21,640 nt of DNA from Desulfonema limicola. GTDB lineage: Bacteria > Desulfobacterota > Desulfobacteria > Desulfobacterales > Desulfosalsimonadaceae. Shown piece after piece: positions 15,694 through 21,640 of the stretch (the stretch's first letter is position 1; the number at the start of each line of letters is the position of its first letter). The DNA is taken from contig DYLE01000016.1 in the NCBI GenBank assembly GCA_020722245.1, positions 1 to 21,640 of the forward strand. The letters are read 5' to 3'. Made by a program: the position numbers and the translations under genes. The notes under the pieces were generated by a model. The model did not search any database, was not told the origin of the DNA, and was given only the letters and a program-made list of their open reading frames with translations.

Positions 15694-16794
15694 ATGCGCC
15701 TAAACACAGTAATTGAGAGCCTGGGAGTATACACTCCCGAGGGAAGGCTCACCACAAAGGAGCTTATTGACGGGTGCTGCGTAAAGCCCGCCATCGACCT
15801 GGAGGATTTGACCGGAATAACCACCCGTCCCGAGGTGGGGGAGAATGAATACGCCATTGACCTGGCCCGGGAGGCGGTAAGCCGCTGCCTGGCCATATCA
15901 AGACACAATCCCGAGGATATTGATCTTGTCATCTGCACCAACATCTCCCGCTACAACGGCCCTAAATTCAAGGCGAGCTTTGAACCCTCCACGGCCGCCC
16001 TGCTGGCCAGGGATTTTGATTTTTCCAACGCCATCCTTTTTGACGAGCCCAACGCCTGCGCCGGAATGTTTACGGCCCTGCATGTGGTGGACGCTTACCT
16101 GAAGGCCGGTTTTATTAAAAGGGGAATGGTGGTGAGCGGCGAGGCCCTGACCTGCCTGGCCCGAAACGCCCAGAAGGAGATGAAGGCCCCCTTTGATCCC
16201 CAGCTCGCCTGCCTGACCGTGGGGGACGCCGGTGTGGCGTTTATTCTGGAACAGACGGATCAGCCGGGAGTCGGGTTCCATGAGATGGATCTGTTTACGG
16301 TGGCCGAGCATTGCGATCTCTGCATCGGCACCTACAGCCGGGAAAAACACGGCGGTTTTGTCATGTACACGGATTCCATCAAGATCCATTCCATCGCCAT
16401 TGGCTTGACCGCGGAGCATGTGGGCAAAACCGTGAAGGGGACGCCCTGGGAGAACAGCACCAACCATCATTACATCATGCATCAGACCGGAACCCGGGCC
16501 ATCAAAACGACCCGGAAAATGATCAACGACTGGGTGGGAAAAGAGGTGTGTTCCAAGGAAAATTCCATCGTCAACGTGGTCGAGCGGGGAAACGGCGCCT
16601 CCACGGCCCATTTTGTGGCGCTCTGGGATAAGATCCGGGACCGGACCATTCAATCCAGGCAGAACATCCTGTTTGCGGTGCAGTCCTCCGGCATCAACCT
16701 GGGGGTGGCCCTGTATACCCTTGATGATCTTCCGGAGCGGGTCATGAACTGGAGCAGGGCACAGGAACACGAAGAAATCAAAGAGGCGGTGTAA
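15694..16794 (+). CDS. KAS III-like ketosynthase with intact Cys-His-Asn triad
   Basis: A 366-residue thiolase-fold enzyme of the 3-oxoacyl-ACP synthase III type, which condenses an acyl-CoA or acyl-ACP with a second acyl unit. Aligned by eye to E. coli FabH, FDEPNACAGM places the nucleophile at Cys122, IMHQTGTRAI the base at His263, and ERGNGAST the Asn at Asn300; GDAG (177-180) matches the FabH GDGAG loop. An insertion near 205-225 (EHCDLCIGTYSREKHGG) adds cysteines. AAGGAGG lies about 5 bases before the ATG, behind an 11-base tandem repeat of TCAGGTAAT. The next gene, 12 bases downstream, is a second KAS III-fold protein without the triad, so the two probably work as a heterodimer. Substrate unknown; it is unlikely to be the housekeeping FabH. 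Confidence 0.86.
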   Translation: MRLNTVIESLGVYTPEGRLTTKELIDGCCVKPAIDLEDLTGITTRPEVGENEYAIDLAREAVSRCLAISRHNPEDIDLVICTNISRYNGPKFKASFEPSTAALLARDFDFSNAILFDEPNACAGMFTALHVVDAYLKAGFIKRGMVVSGEALTCLARNAQKEMKAPFDPQLACLTVGDAGVAFILEQTDQPGVGFHEMDLFTVAEHCDLCIGTYSREKHGGFVMYTDSIKIHSIAIGLTAEHVGKTVKGTPWENSTNHHYIMHQTGTRAIKTTRKMINDWVGKEVCSKENSIVNVVERGNGASTAHFVALWDKIRDRTIQSRQNILFAVQSSGINLGVALYTLDDLPERVMNWSRAQEHEEIKEAV

Positions 16795-16806
16795 GGGGGA
16801 AACAGC

Positions 16807-17700
16807 ATGGGAATTGCCATTGAAAGCATCGGACTGTTTGCGAACAGCGACAATTCGGTAAAAACCTCGCTTGAGCTGTGCAAAAGGGCGGGTGAGCCCT
16901 GTATCGCGCAGTCCGGGTATAAAAAAGAGGATATCGGTCTGGTGGTCGCTGTTTCCGTTTACCGGGACAGCTATTTCTGCGAGCCGGCGTTTTCAAGCTT
17001 TGTGCAGAACGAACTTAAAATCAACCACGACAAGAAGGACTCTTCAGACCCCAAAACCCTTTCCTTTGACGTGCTAAACGGCTCCATGGGGTTTTTAAAC
17101 GCCTGCCAGTTGTCAGCCGCCATGATCATCGCCGGAAAAACCAAGGCCAGCCTGGTGATCAGCAGCGATCTGGTGGATGACAACGTCAGCGAAAAAGGTG
17201 ACCCTCCGGGTTTTCTCCATACCGGCGCGGCCATGCTGCTTGCCGACCGGAAAAACGGCGGCTGCGAGTTTACCTCCTTTTCCTTCAGGACCTTTGCGGA
17301 ACTCCAGGACGCCTGCGAGGCCTACATGTACAACGACGAGGATCGGGGGATGACCCTGAGATTTCGAAGGGACCCCGGCCTGATGGAGGTGTATCTTAAA
17401 GCCCTGTCCCAGGGGGTTTGTGGGTTCTTGGAAAAGGAAAAGGCCGGGCTTGATGACTTTGACATGATCATCCCTTCCCAGATATCTTCGGAGTTTATCA
17501 CCAAAGCCGCCGATGCCCTGGGCGTAAAACGGGAGAAGATGATCGATGTGACCCGAAAGGAAGGCGACCTGTTCAACGCCTCCCTTCCCGTGGCCATGGA
17601 TCATATCTTAAAACATAACCTGGCAAGGTCCGGGCAAAGGGCGCTTATCGCCCAGGTGACCTCCGGAATTCAGGTGGGGTGCGCGGTATATCAGTTTTGA
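16807..17700 (+). CDS. KAS III-fold protein lacking all three catalytic residues
   Basis: A 297-residue thiolase-fold protein. Aligned by eye to E. coli FabH, FDVAAACAGF corresponds to FDVLNGSMGF, so the nucleophile is Ser93; LVPHQAN corresponds to IIPSQIS, so the base is Ser224; HGNTSAAS corresponds to EGDLFNAS, so the Asn is Asp254. The fold markers are otherwise kept (SLVISSDL, HTGAAMLLAD, IQVGCAVYQF end). It cannot be a normal ketosynthase. As with PqsB of the PqsBC pair, or chain-length factors of type II polyketide systems, it may be the non-catalytic partner of the gene 12 bases upstream (inference). GGGGGAAACAGC before the ATG gives a ribosome site. A hairpin follows the stop. Confidence 0.83.
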   Translation: MGIAIESIGLFANSDNSVKTSLELCKRAGEPCIAQSGYKKEDIGLVVAVSVYRDSYFCEPAFSSFVQNELKINHDKKDSSDPKTLSFDVLNGSMGFLNACQLSAAMIIAGKTKASLVISSDLVDDNVSEKGDPPGFLHTGAAMLLADRKNGGCEFTSFSFRTFAELQDACEAYMYNDEDRGMTLRFRRDPGLMEVYLKALSQGVCGFLEKEKAGLDDFDMIIPSQISSEFITKAADALGVKREKMIDVTRKEGDLFNASLPVAMDHILKHNLARSGQRALIAQVTSGIQVGCAVYQF

Positions 17701-17721
17701 CGGATAGGTAAAAAGCCCAGG

Positions 17722-17775
17722 AGGAAGCCCGTTTTACCCGGTGCATCACCTGCGGGCTTCCTAAGAATTTCTATT
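17722..17775 (+). terminator. Hairpin terminator after the ketosynthase pair
   Basis: AGGAAGCCCG (17722-17731) and CGGGCTTCCT (17753-17762) are perfect 10-bp arms. A smaller GGTG/CACC stem (17740-17743, 17747-17750) lies inside the loop. A partial T-tract (ATTTCTATTTTT) follows. It begins 22 bases past the stop codon. Confidence 0.6.
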
Positions 17776-17800
17776 TTTCGGCTTGAAGAATAAACAAATC

Positions 17801-17870
17801 AACCACAGAACCACAAAGGGAAAAACCTCAGTCTTTCACCTTCAGTCTTCAGCCTTCTACCTTCGTGGTA
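17801..17870. repeat. Imperfect inverted repeat with pyrimidine-rich core (REP-like element candidate)
   Basis: ACCACAAAGG (17810-17819) and CCTTCGTGGT (17860-17869) are inverted with one mismatch. A shorter upstream copy of the left motif (ACCACAGA, 17802-17809) adds a direct repeat. Between them is a pyrimidine-rich tract with repeated CTTCA/CTTTCA words. Stretches of this ACCACAGA/ACCACAAAGG kind are common between genes in several bacteria, but copies elsewhere cannot be checked here. No CRISPR regularity. Confidence 0.4.
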
Positions 17871-17925
17871 AAAATATTCTAAAAAAATTGATAAAGGACT
17901 TACTGTAAAGGTGCCGCACAGCGGG

Positions 17926-17963
17926 AAAAACAGGTTTTTTCCTTCCCTCCAAGCCCTGTTTTT
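17926..17963 (-). terminator. Hairpin terminator after the sulfotransferase gene, possibly bidirectional
   Basis: AAAAACAGG (17926-17934) and CCTGTTTTT (17955-17963) form a perfect 9-bp stem around a 20-base loop. On the minus strand it starts 15 bases past the sulfotransferase stop and its 3' arm ends in TTTTT. The plus strand also has TTTTTT after the arm, so it could stop both ways. Confidence 0.55.
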
Positions 17964-17978
17964 TAGGTGCGATTCAGC

Positions 17979-18638
17979 TCAAGGAGAGGACGAAAAACAG
18001 TGCCTCTGATAAAACCCCTCATCAAACAGATATTTTAACTTGTCATAAATAGCCTGTTCGGATTTTTCCGTCAGGTATTTCAAGTAAGGACCATGGGAGG
18101 AAGGGTTGATATGCGGCAGCCTGACGGATTTAAACCCGAATTCTTCCGCCAGCCGGTCAAAGTCCTCCTGCAGGTTTTCAAACCGGATAACCCGAAGGGT
18201 TGAAGGCCGTTTTCCATCAATGGTCATCCATCTTTCCAGGGGCGCAAACCCCACCTGGATGGCGTAATCCTCAAAATTGTTTTCAATGGCGATCTGAAAA
18301 TTTTTCCGATGTGTGTTATCTTTATAATTTTTCCGCATGAAAAAGTAATTGGAAACCATCAGGTCATAGGGATTGCGCACAGCCACGATAATCGCCTTAA
18401 ATGAGTCAAGAGGCCTGTTGACCTCGGCGAGTATCTTTCGGGCCTTATTCATATTTTCATGACCCCGCCCTTCTACGATCGTCAGGTCCGTAGGATCGCA
18501 ATCGGCCAGTTCCTGAATCTGCCCCTTGGAGACGAAACAGGTGATGGGTCGTTTGAGGGCCTGCACAAACGCCTTGGTCAGTGATTTTCCGGCGGTCTTG
18601 GGAATATGTAAAAATAAAATATCCTGATTCCACAGCAT
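17979..18638 (-). CDS. Sulfotransferase-family protein
   Basis: A 219-residue enzyme of the PAPS-dependent sulfotransferase fold. FLHIPKTAGKSL (9-20) carries the P-loop-like site for the 5'-phosphosulfate, with Lys14 and Ser19. VRNPYDLMVSNYFF (87-100) is the 3'-phosphate site, with Arg88 and Ser96. RVIRFENLQEDF further on is another family-typical strand. The HIPKTAG form is that of sulfotransferase family 2 (carbohydrate-type) and its bacterial relatives, which sulfate sugars or lipids; the acceptor is unknown. GAGG lies 8 bases before the ATG. The acyltransferase gene ends 56 bases upstream on the same strand, so the two may share a transcript. Confidence 0.85.
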   Translation of the reverse strand: MLWNQDILFLHIPKTAGKSLTKAFVQALKRPITCFVSKGQIQELADCDPTDLTIVEGRGHENMNKARKILAEVNRPLDSFKAIIVAVRNPYDLMVSNYFFMRKNYKDNTHRKNFQIAIENNFEDYAIQVGFAPLERWMTIDGKRPSTLRVIRFENLQEDFDRLAEEFGFKSVRLPHINPSSHGPYLKYLTEKSEQAIYDKLKYLFDEGFYQRHCFSSSP

Positions 18639-18694
18639 GTCAGCCTCTTGCGGCTAGGGATGTGCCTTTTCCGAAACCTTTTTATAAGAATCCG

Positions 18695-19591
18695 TCATTT
18701 ATAAGCTGCTGCGATATCGGAGATCAGCGCGTCCTTTTCCTCCCACAGCCTGTTTAGCCAGACCTGGAAACGCTTTTGAAATTCGGGGTCGTTGAAATAG
18801 TCGCCGATAATATCCTTTGTGATGGGGATTTTGTTGATCTGCACCACCACCTCATCCACCCCGTTGCAGAGAAACTCCCAGATGGTTCTTACCCCATGGG
18901 GATAAACAATGGTGACGTCCAGTATGGTTTGAAGATGGCTGCCCATGGCGTCCAATACCAGGGCGGTTCCGCCGGCCTTGGGCCGCAGCAGGTTTTTAAA
19001 AGGGGAGTTTTGCTTTTTGTGCTTCTCCGGGGTGAACCGGGTCCCCTCCACGAAGTTCATCACGGAGACCGGGATGGCCTTGAATTTTTCGCAGGCCTTG
19101 CGGGTGGTTTCAAGGTCCTTTCCCTTCAGGTGGGGGTTTTTTTCCAGAAACTCCTTTGAATACCGCTTCATAAAGGGGAAATCCAATGCCCACCAGGCGA
19201 ACCCGAGCACCGGAATCCAGATCAGCTCCTGCTTGATAAAAAACCGTAAAAACGGAATTTTTTTTAAAAACACCGCCTGAAGGACGAGGATATCCACCCA
19301 GGACTGGTGGTTTGACAGGACAAGATAGGATCCTTTTCGGTTCAGGTTGTCGTCGCCTATGATATGCCAGCGGATGTTCTGGGTGAGGTCGAAGTTAACC
19401 TTGTTCCAGGTGTTCCATGTTTTGCAGACAAAGGTCACCGCGCCGTTGAAAAAATTACGGCTCGCCCGGATCGGAATCGCGGCCTTGAGCAACCCCGCTG
19501 CAAAAAGGGGACCCATCCAGAGCACGGTATTGAGCACAATCAACAAAAAAGAGAAACACCCACGGACTTTATTTAAAAAGCTGATTTTCAC
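18695..19591 (-). CDS. Lysophospholipid-type acyltransferase (YihG-like)
   Basis: Membrane-bound acyltransferase of 298 residues of the PlsC/LPLAT superfamily, which moves an acyl chain to a glycerophospholipid or related acceptor. NHQSWVD carries the catalytic HX4D (His95, Asp100), and FVEGTRFT (180-187) the acceptor-binding EGTR motif at 182-185. One or two N-terminal hydrophobic helices (about 12-40) precede the domain. The long C-terminal half resembles E. coli YihG and eukaryotic LCLAT1 rather than short housekeeping PlsC. The start is GTG at 19591, with AGGAAA about 8 bases upstream; the nearby ATG is out of frame. A strong candidate promoter (TTGACG, 17 bases, TATATA) lies upstream and overlaps the divergent argG promoter. 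Confidence 0.88.
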   Translation of the reverse strand: MKISFLNKVRGCFSFLLIVLNTVLWMGPLFAAGLLKAAIPIRASRNFFNGAVTFVCKTWNTWNKVNFDLTQNIRWHIIGDDNLNRKGSYLVLSNHQSWVDILVLQAVFLKKIPFLRFFIKQELIWIPVLGFAWWALDFPFMKRYSKEFLEKNPHLKGKDLETTRKACEKFKAIPVSVMNFVEGTRFTPEKHKKQNSPFKNLLRPKAGGTALVLDAMGSHLQTILDVTIVYPHGVRTIWEFLCNGVDEVVVQINKIPITKDIIGDYFNDPEFQKRFQVWLNRLWEEKDALISDIAAAYK

Positions 19592-19716
19592 AGCCGGTTT
19601 CCTTTCATGTCATCTGTTTCAGTGGTGGTTATAAAACCCGTCGCTTCGATTGGCTGCTGTACCTTAAAAGAAGGATGATAACCTTTTATTGCACCCTGGT
19701 TTGACAGGTTTGGTCT

Positions 19717-19745
19717 TATATATCCTTGTGCGATTGACTCGTCAA
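19717..19745 (-). promoter_or_regulatory. Promoter candidate for the acyltransferase gene
   Basis: On the minus strand TTGACG (19745-19740), a 17-base spacer and TATATA (19722-19717) form a near-consensus sigma70-type promoter. Its -35 is one half of the palindrome TTGACTCGTCAA. Confidence 0.55.
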
Positions 19746-19763
19746 GGTATATGCCTTTATGTT
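19734..19763 (+). promoter_or_regulatory. Promoter candidate for argG
   Basis: TTGACT (19734-19739), an 18-base spacer and TATGTT (19758-19763) point right towards argG. Its -35 is the other half of the palindrome used by the minus-strand promoter. It would give a leader of about 200 bases. Confidence 0.45.
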
Positions 19764-19845
19764 TTTTATGAGTTTATTCGAAACCAGGCGTTTTAATCGG
19801 CAGAACTGCTTGTTTTTTAAAAACTATCAGAAAATTCGGAGCAGC

Positions 19846-19884
19846 ATGAAACGCCCATTTAGGCTTGACTTGCGGGTGGATTGA
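19846..19884 (+). CDS. Possible arginine-rich leader peptide before argG
   Basis: A 12-residue frame MKRPFRLDLRVD with three arginine codons (CGC, AGG, CGG) and GGAG 4 bases before the ATG. It lies inside the expected argG leader transcript, 16 bases before a hairpin. Attenuation is inference; the ORF may be chance. Confidence 0.3.
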   Translation: MKRPFRLDLRVD

Positions 19885-19900
19885 TGCCATAGGATACAGC

Positions 19901-19945
19901 AATCCGGCCGCAACGTGATGCCGTGGAGGATGAATGCCGGATTTT
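19901..19945 (+). terminator. Hairpin before argG, possible attenuator
   Basis: AATCCGGC (19901-19908) and GCCGGATT (19936-19943) form a perfect 8-bp stem with a 27-base loop and a short T run at 19942-19945. An alternative pairing exists between GGATT at the end of the short ORF (19878-19882) and AATCC of the left arm. Stem and T-tract are weak for a terminator. It ends 30 bases before the argG start. Confidence 0.3.
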
Positions 19946-19975
19946 AAGACCAGACCCCCTCAAAGGAGATGAAGC

Positions 19976-21193
19976 GTGACAAAACAGGTGAACAAGGTTG
20001 TCCTGGCGTATTCGGGCGGTCTTGATACATCGGTGATTTTAAAATGGTTGATCGAAACCTATCAATGCGAGGTGGTGGCCTTTGCGGCGAATATCGGCCA
20101 GGGCGAAGAGCTGGACCCCATTGAGGCAAAGGCGAAGAAGACCGGCGCCGCAAAGGTGTATATCGACGACCTGCGGGAAGAGTTTGTGAAAAATTATGTG
20201 TTCCCGGCCTTTCGCGCCAACGCCATTTATGAAGGGCAGTACCTGCTGGGGACCTCCCTGGCCCGGCCGCTCATCGCCAAACGGCAGATGGAGATCGCCG
20301 CCGCGGAAAATGCGGATGCGGTCAGCCACGGCGCCACCGGCAAGGGGAACGATCAGGTGCGGTTTGAGCTGACCTACCTGGCCATTGATCCTCATATTCG
20401 GATCATCGCCCCCTGGCGGGAGTGGAATCTGTCATCCCGGTCCGCCTTGATGGCCTTTGCGGAGGCGCACGGCATTCCCGTGCAGGCGACAAAGGAGAAG
20501 CCCTACAGCTCGGATCGAAACCTTTTGCACATCAGCTATGAGGGCGGCATCCTGGAAGACCCGTGGAGGGAGCCGCCGGCGGACATGTTCACCCTTACCG
20601 TCTCCCCCAAGGATGCGCCGGATGAGGCCGAGGTGATGGAGCTCACCTTTCGGCAGGGGGATCCGGTGGCGGTCAACGACCATTTCATGTCCCCGGCCGA
20701 GCTGCTTTCTGAGCTGAACCGGCTGGGCGGACGCCACGGCATCGGCCGCACCGACATCGTGGAAAACCGGTTCGTCGGCATGAAATCCAGAGGGGTGTAC
20801 GAAACCCCGGGCGGAACGATTCTGCGGTGCGCTCATATCGCGCTTGAATCCATCACCCTGGACCGGGAGGTCATGCATTTGCGCGATTCCCTGATTCCGC
20901 GATACGCTGAGATGGTTTACTATGGGTTCTGGTTTTCGCCGGAGCGGGAGCTGCTCCAGAAGATGATCGATGACACCCAGAAGACCGTAAGCGGGGTGGT
21001 CCGGCTTGAGCTTTACAAGGGCAACTGCCGGGTTCTGGGGAGAAAATCGGACCAGTCTCTTTACAGCGAGGCGCACGCGACCTTTGAAGATGATTCGGTG
21101 TACCGGCAGCATGACGCCGAGGGCTTTATCCGGTTAAACGCCCTTCGGTTACGGATTGAAAAACTGGTTAAGGACCGCCTGAAAAAAAAGTAA
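19976..21193 (+). CDS. argG: Argininosuccinate synthase
   Basis: Joins citrulline and aspartate with ATP to argininosuccinate, the second-last step of arginine synthesis, in the cytoplasm. The 405 residues match the usual length. AYSGGLDTS (11-19) is the PP-loop for ATP, and HGATGKGNDQVRFE (118-131) the family signature that binds citrulline and aspartate. YSSDRNLLHISYEGGILEDP and the C-terminal KGNCRVLGRKSDQSLYS are also conserved. The start is GTG at 19976, with AAAGGAG 7 bases before it. argH follows after 42 bases, so the two form an operon. The gene order argG-argH is common; no argF is seen next to it here. Confidence 0.97.
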   Translation: MTKQVNKVVLAYSGGLDTSVILKWLIETYQCEVVAFAANIGQGEELDPIEAKAKKTGAAKVYIDDLREEFVKNYVFPAFRANAIYEGQYLLGTSLARPLIAKRQMEIAAAENADAVSHGATGKGNDQVRFELTYLAIDPHIRIIAPWREWNLSSRSALMAFAEAHGIPVQATKEKPYSSDRNLLHISYEGGILEDPWREPPADMFTLTVSPKDAPDEAEVMELTFRQGDPVAVNDHFMSPAELLSELNRLGGRHGIGRTDIVENRFVGMKSRGVYETPGGTILRCAHIALESITLDREVMHLRDSLIPRYAEMVYYGFWFSPERELLQKMIDDTQKTVSGVVRLELYKGNCRVLGRKSDQSLYSEAHATFEDDSVYRQHDAEGFIRLNALRLRIEKLVKDRLKKK

Positions 21194-21235
21194 AGGCGTG
21201 ACGGCAAAGCGGTTTGTTTTTTTAAGGTTCTATCC

Positions 21236-21640
21236 ATGAGTGAAAAACCCTGGGACGGGCGGTTTACGGAAAAAACCGATACGGCGGTGGAGAGGTTCAC
21301 CTCCTCGATTGCCGTCGATAAGCGGCTTTACAGGCAGGACATCGAAGGGAGCATCGCCCATACCAGGACCCTGGCTCAGGCCGGGGTGATCACGGACGAG
21401 GAAGCGGCCGCCCTGGTAAACGGCCTTGAACAGATTCGGGGGGAGATTGAGGCGGGCAGGTTTATTTTTTCGGACCGGCTCGAAGACATCCACATGCATA
21501 TCGAAAACCGGCTGGCTGAGATCTCAGGTCCGGTTTCCCGAAAGCTGCATACCGCACGAAGCCGAAACGACCAGGTCGCCGTGGATATCCGTCTCTACCT
21601 GAGGGAAGAGACCGGCGGACTGATAGAATCCATCCGGCGG
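21236..21640 (+). CDS. argH: Argininosuccinate lyase, N-terminal part (runs off the window)
   Basis: Splits argininosuccinate into arginine and fumarate, the last step of arginine synthesis. The 135 visible residues begin MSEKPWDGRFTEKTDTAVERF, close to all ArgH proteins, and include DRLEDIHMHIENRL and TARSRNDQV (106-114), which helps bind the substrate. The catalytic serine loop with the GSSxMPxKxN signature lies beyond 21640. AAGG lies 8 bases before the ATG, 42 bases after the argG stop. Confidence 0.96.
   Translation, partial: MSEKPWDGRFTEKTDTAVERFTSSIAVDKRLYRQDIEGSIAHTRTLAQAGVITDEEAAALVNGLEQIRGEIEAGRFIFSDRLEDIHMHIENRLAEISGPVSRKLHTARSRNDQVAVDIRLYLREETGGLIESIRR

Larger units (their letters stand above)
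19592..19975. other. Divergent spacer between the acyltransferase and argG genes
   Basis: 384 bases without a recognisable full gene. It contains a palindromic pair of overlapping divergent promoters (19717-19763), a 12-codon ORF with a ribosome site (19846-19884) and a hairpin ending in a short T run (19901-19945) just before argG. I see no ArgR-type box, T-box or tRNA in it. The rest (19592-19700, 19764-19837) is AT-rich with nothing I can name. Confidence 0.6.

Noticed and set aside
15898..16770. A 290-codon minus-strand frame inside the first ketosynthase gene
   Set aside because: His- and Gly-rich shadow of a gene whose catalytic triad is clear; no family match seen.
17801..17870. CRISPR-like array
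   Set aside because: No regular repeats with unique spacers; only one inverted repeat and short pyrimidine words.

Overview
The window looks like ordinary chromosome from an anaerobic bacterium of the Desulfobacterota (sulfate-reducer type). I infer this from the gene types: a cysteine-rich winged-helix/ferredoxin-like protein, a DASS anion transporter, an AGCS symporter and many lipid enzymes. The moderate GC, with AT-rich spacers full of TTTAAA-like runs, also fits. I see no rRNA, tRNA, CRISPR array, phage gene or insertion sequence. The genus cannot be fixed from the sequence alone.

Layout, left to right. Positions 1-1224 (minus) hold the N-terminal 408 residues of a P2-type cation ATPase. 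Positions 1498-3048 and 3180-4355 (plus) encode a DASS/SLC13 carboxylate or sulfate transporter and an iron-sulfur protein. Positions 4365-8066 (minus) encode an Atg22/UMF1-type MFS transporter, an AGCS sodium/amino-acid symporter, and a metallo-beta-lactamase-fold hydrolase whose stop overlaps the symporter start. Positions 8142-11191 (minus) hold a likely operon: cation/proton antiporter, coiled-coil hypothetical protein, hypothetical lipoprotein, and a pyruvate-kinase C-terminal-domain protein ending at a terminator.

Positions 11417-12898 (plus) encode a small four-helix membrane protein, a HAGH cytidylyltransferase and a CDP-alcohol phosphatidyltransferase. The last two are adjacent and could form a short CDP-alcohol lipid headgroup pathway. 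Facing them (minus) are a small membrane protein and a short-chain dehydrogenase. From 14319 (plus) come a SAM methyltransferase and then two adjacent KAS III-fold (ketosynthase) genes. The first keeps the Cys-His-Asn triad. The second has Ser-Ser-Asp at those positions. The pair sits behind a perfect 10-bp inverted repeat of TetR-operator type. On the minus strand at 17979-19591 are a sulfotransferase-fold protein and a lysophospholipid-type acyltransferase. The window ends with argG and the start of argH (plus), the last two steps of arginine synthesis.

The middle and right parts share a lipid/acyl theme: ketosynthases, SDR, methyltransferase, acyltransferase and CDP-alcohol chemistry. The most interesting points are the active/inactive ketosynthase pair with its operator-like palindrome, the cytidylyltransferase plus CDP-alcohol transferase pair, and a possible arginine-codon leader peptide with a hairpin ahead of argG.
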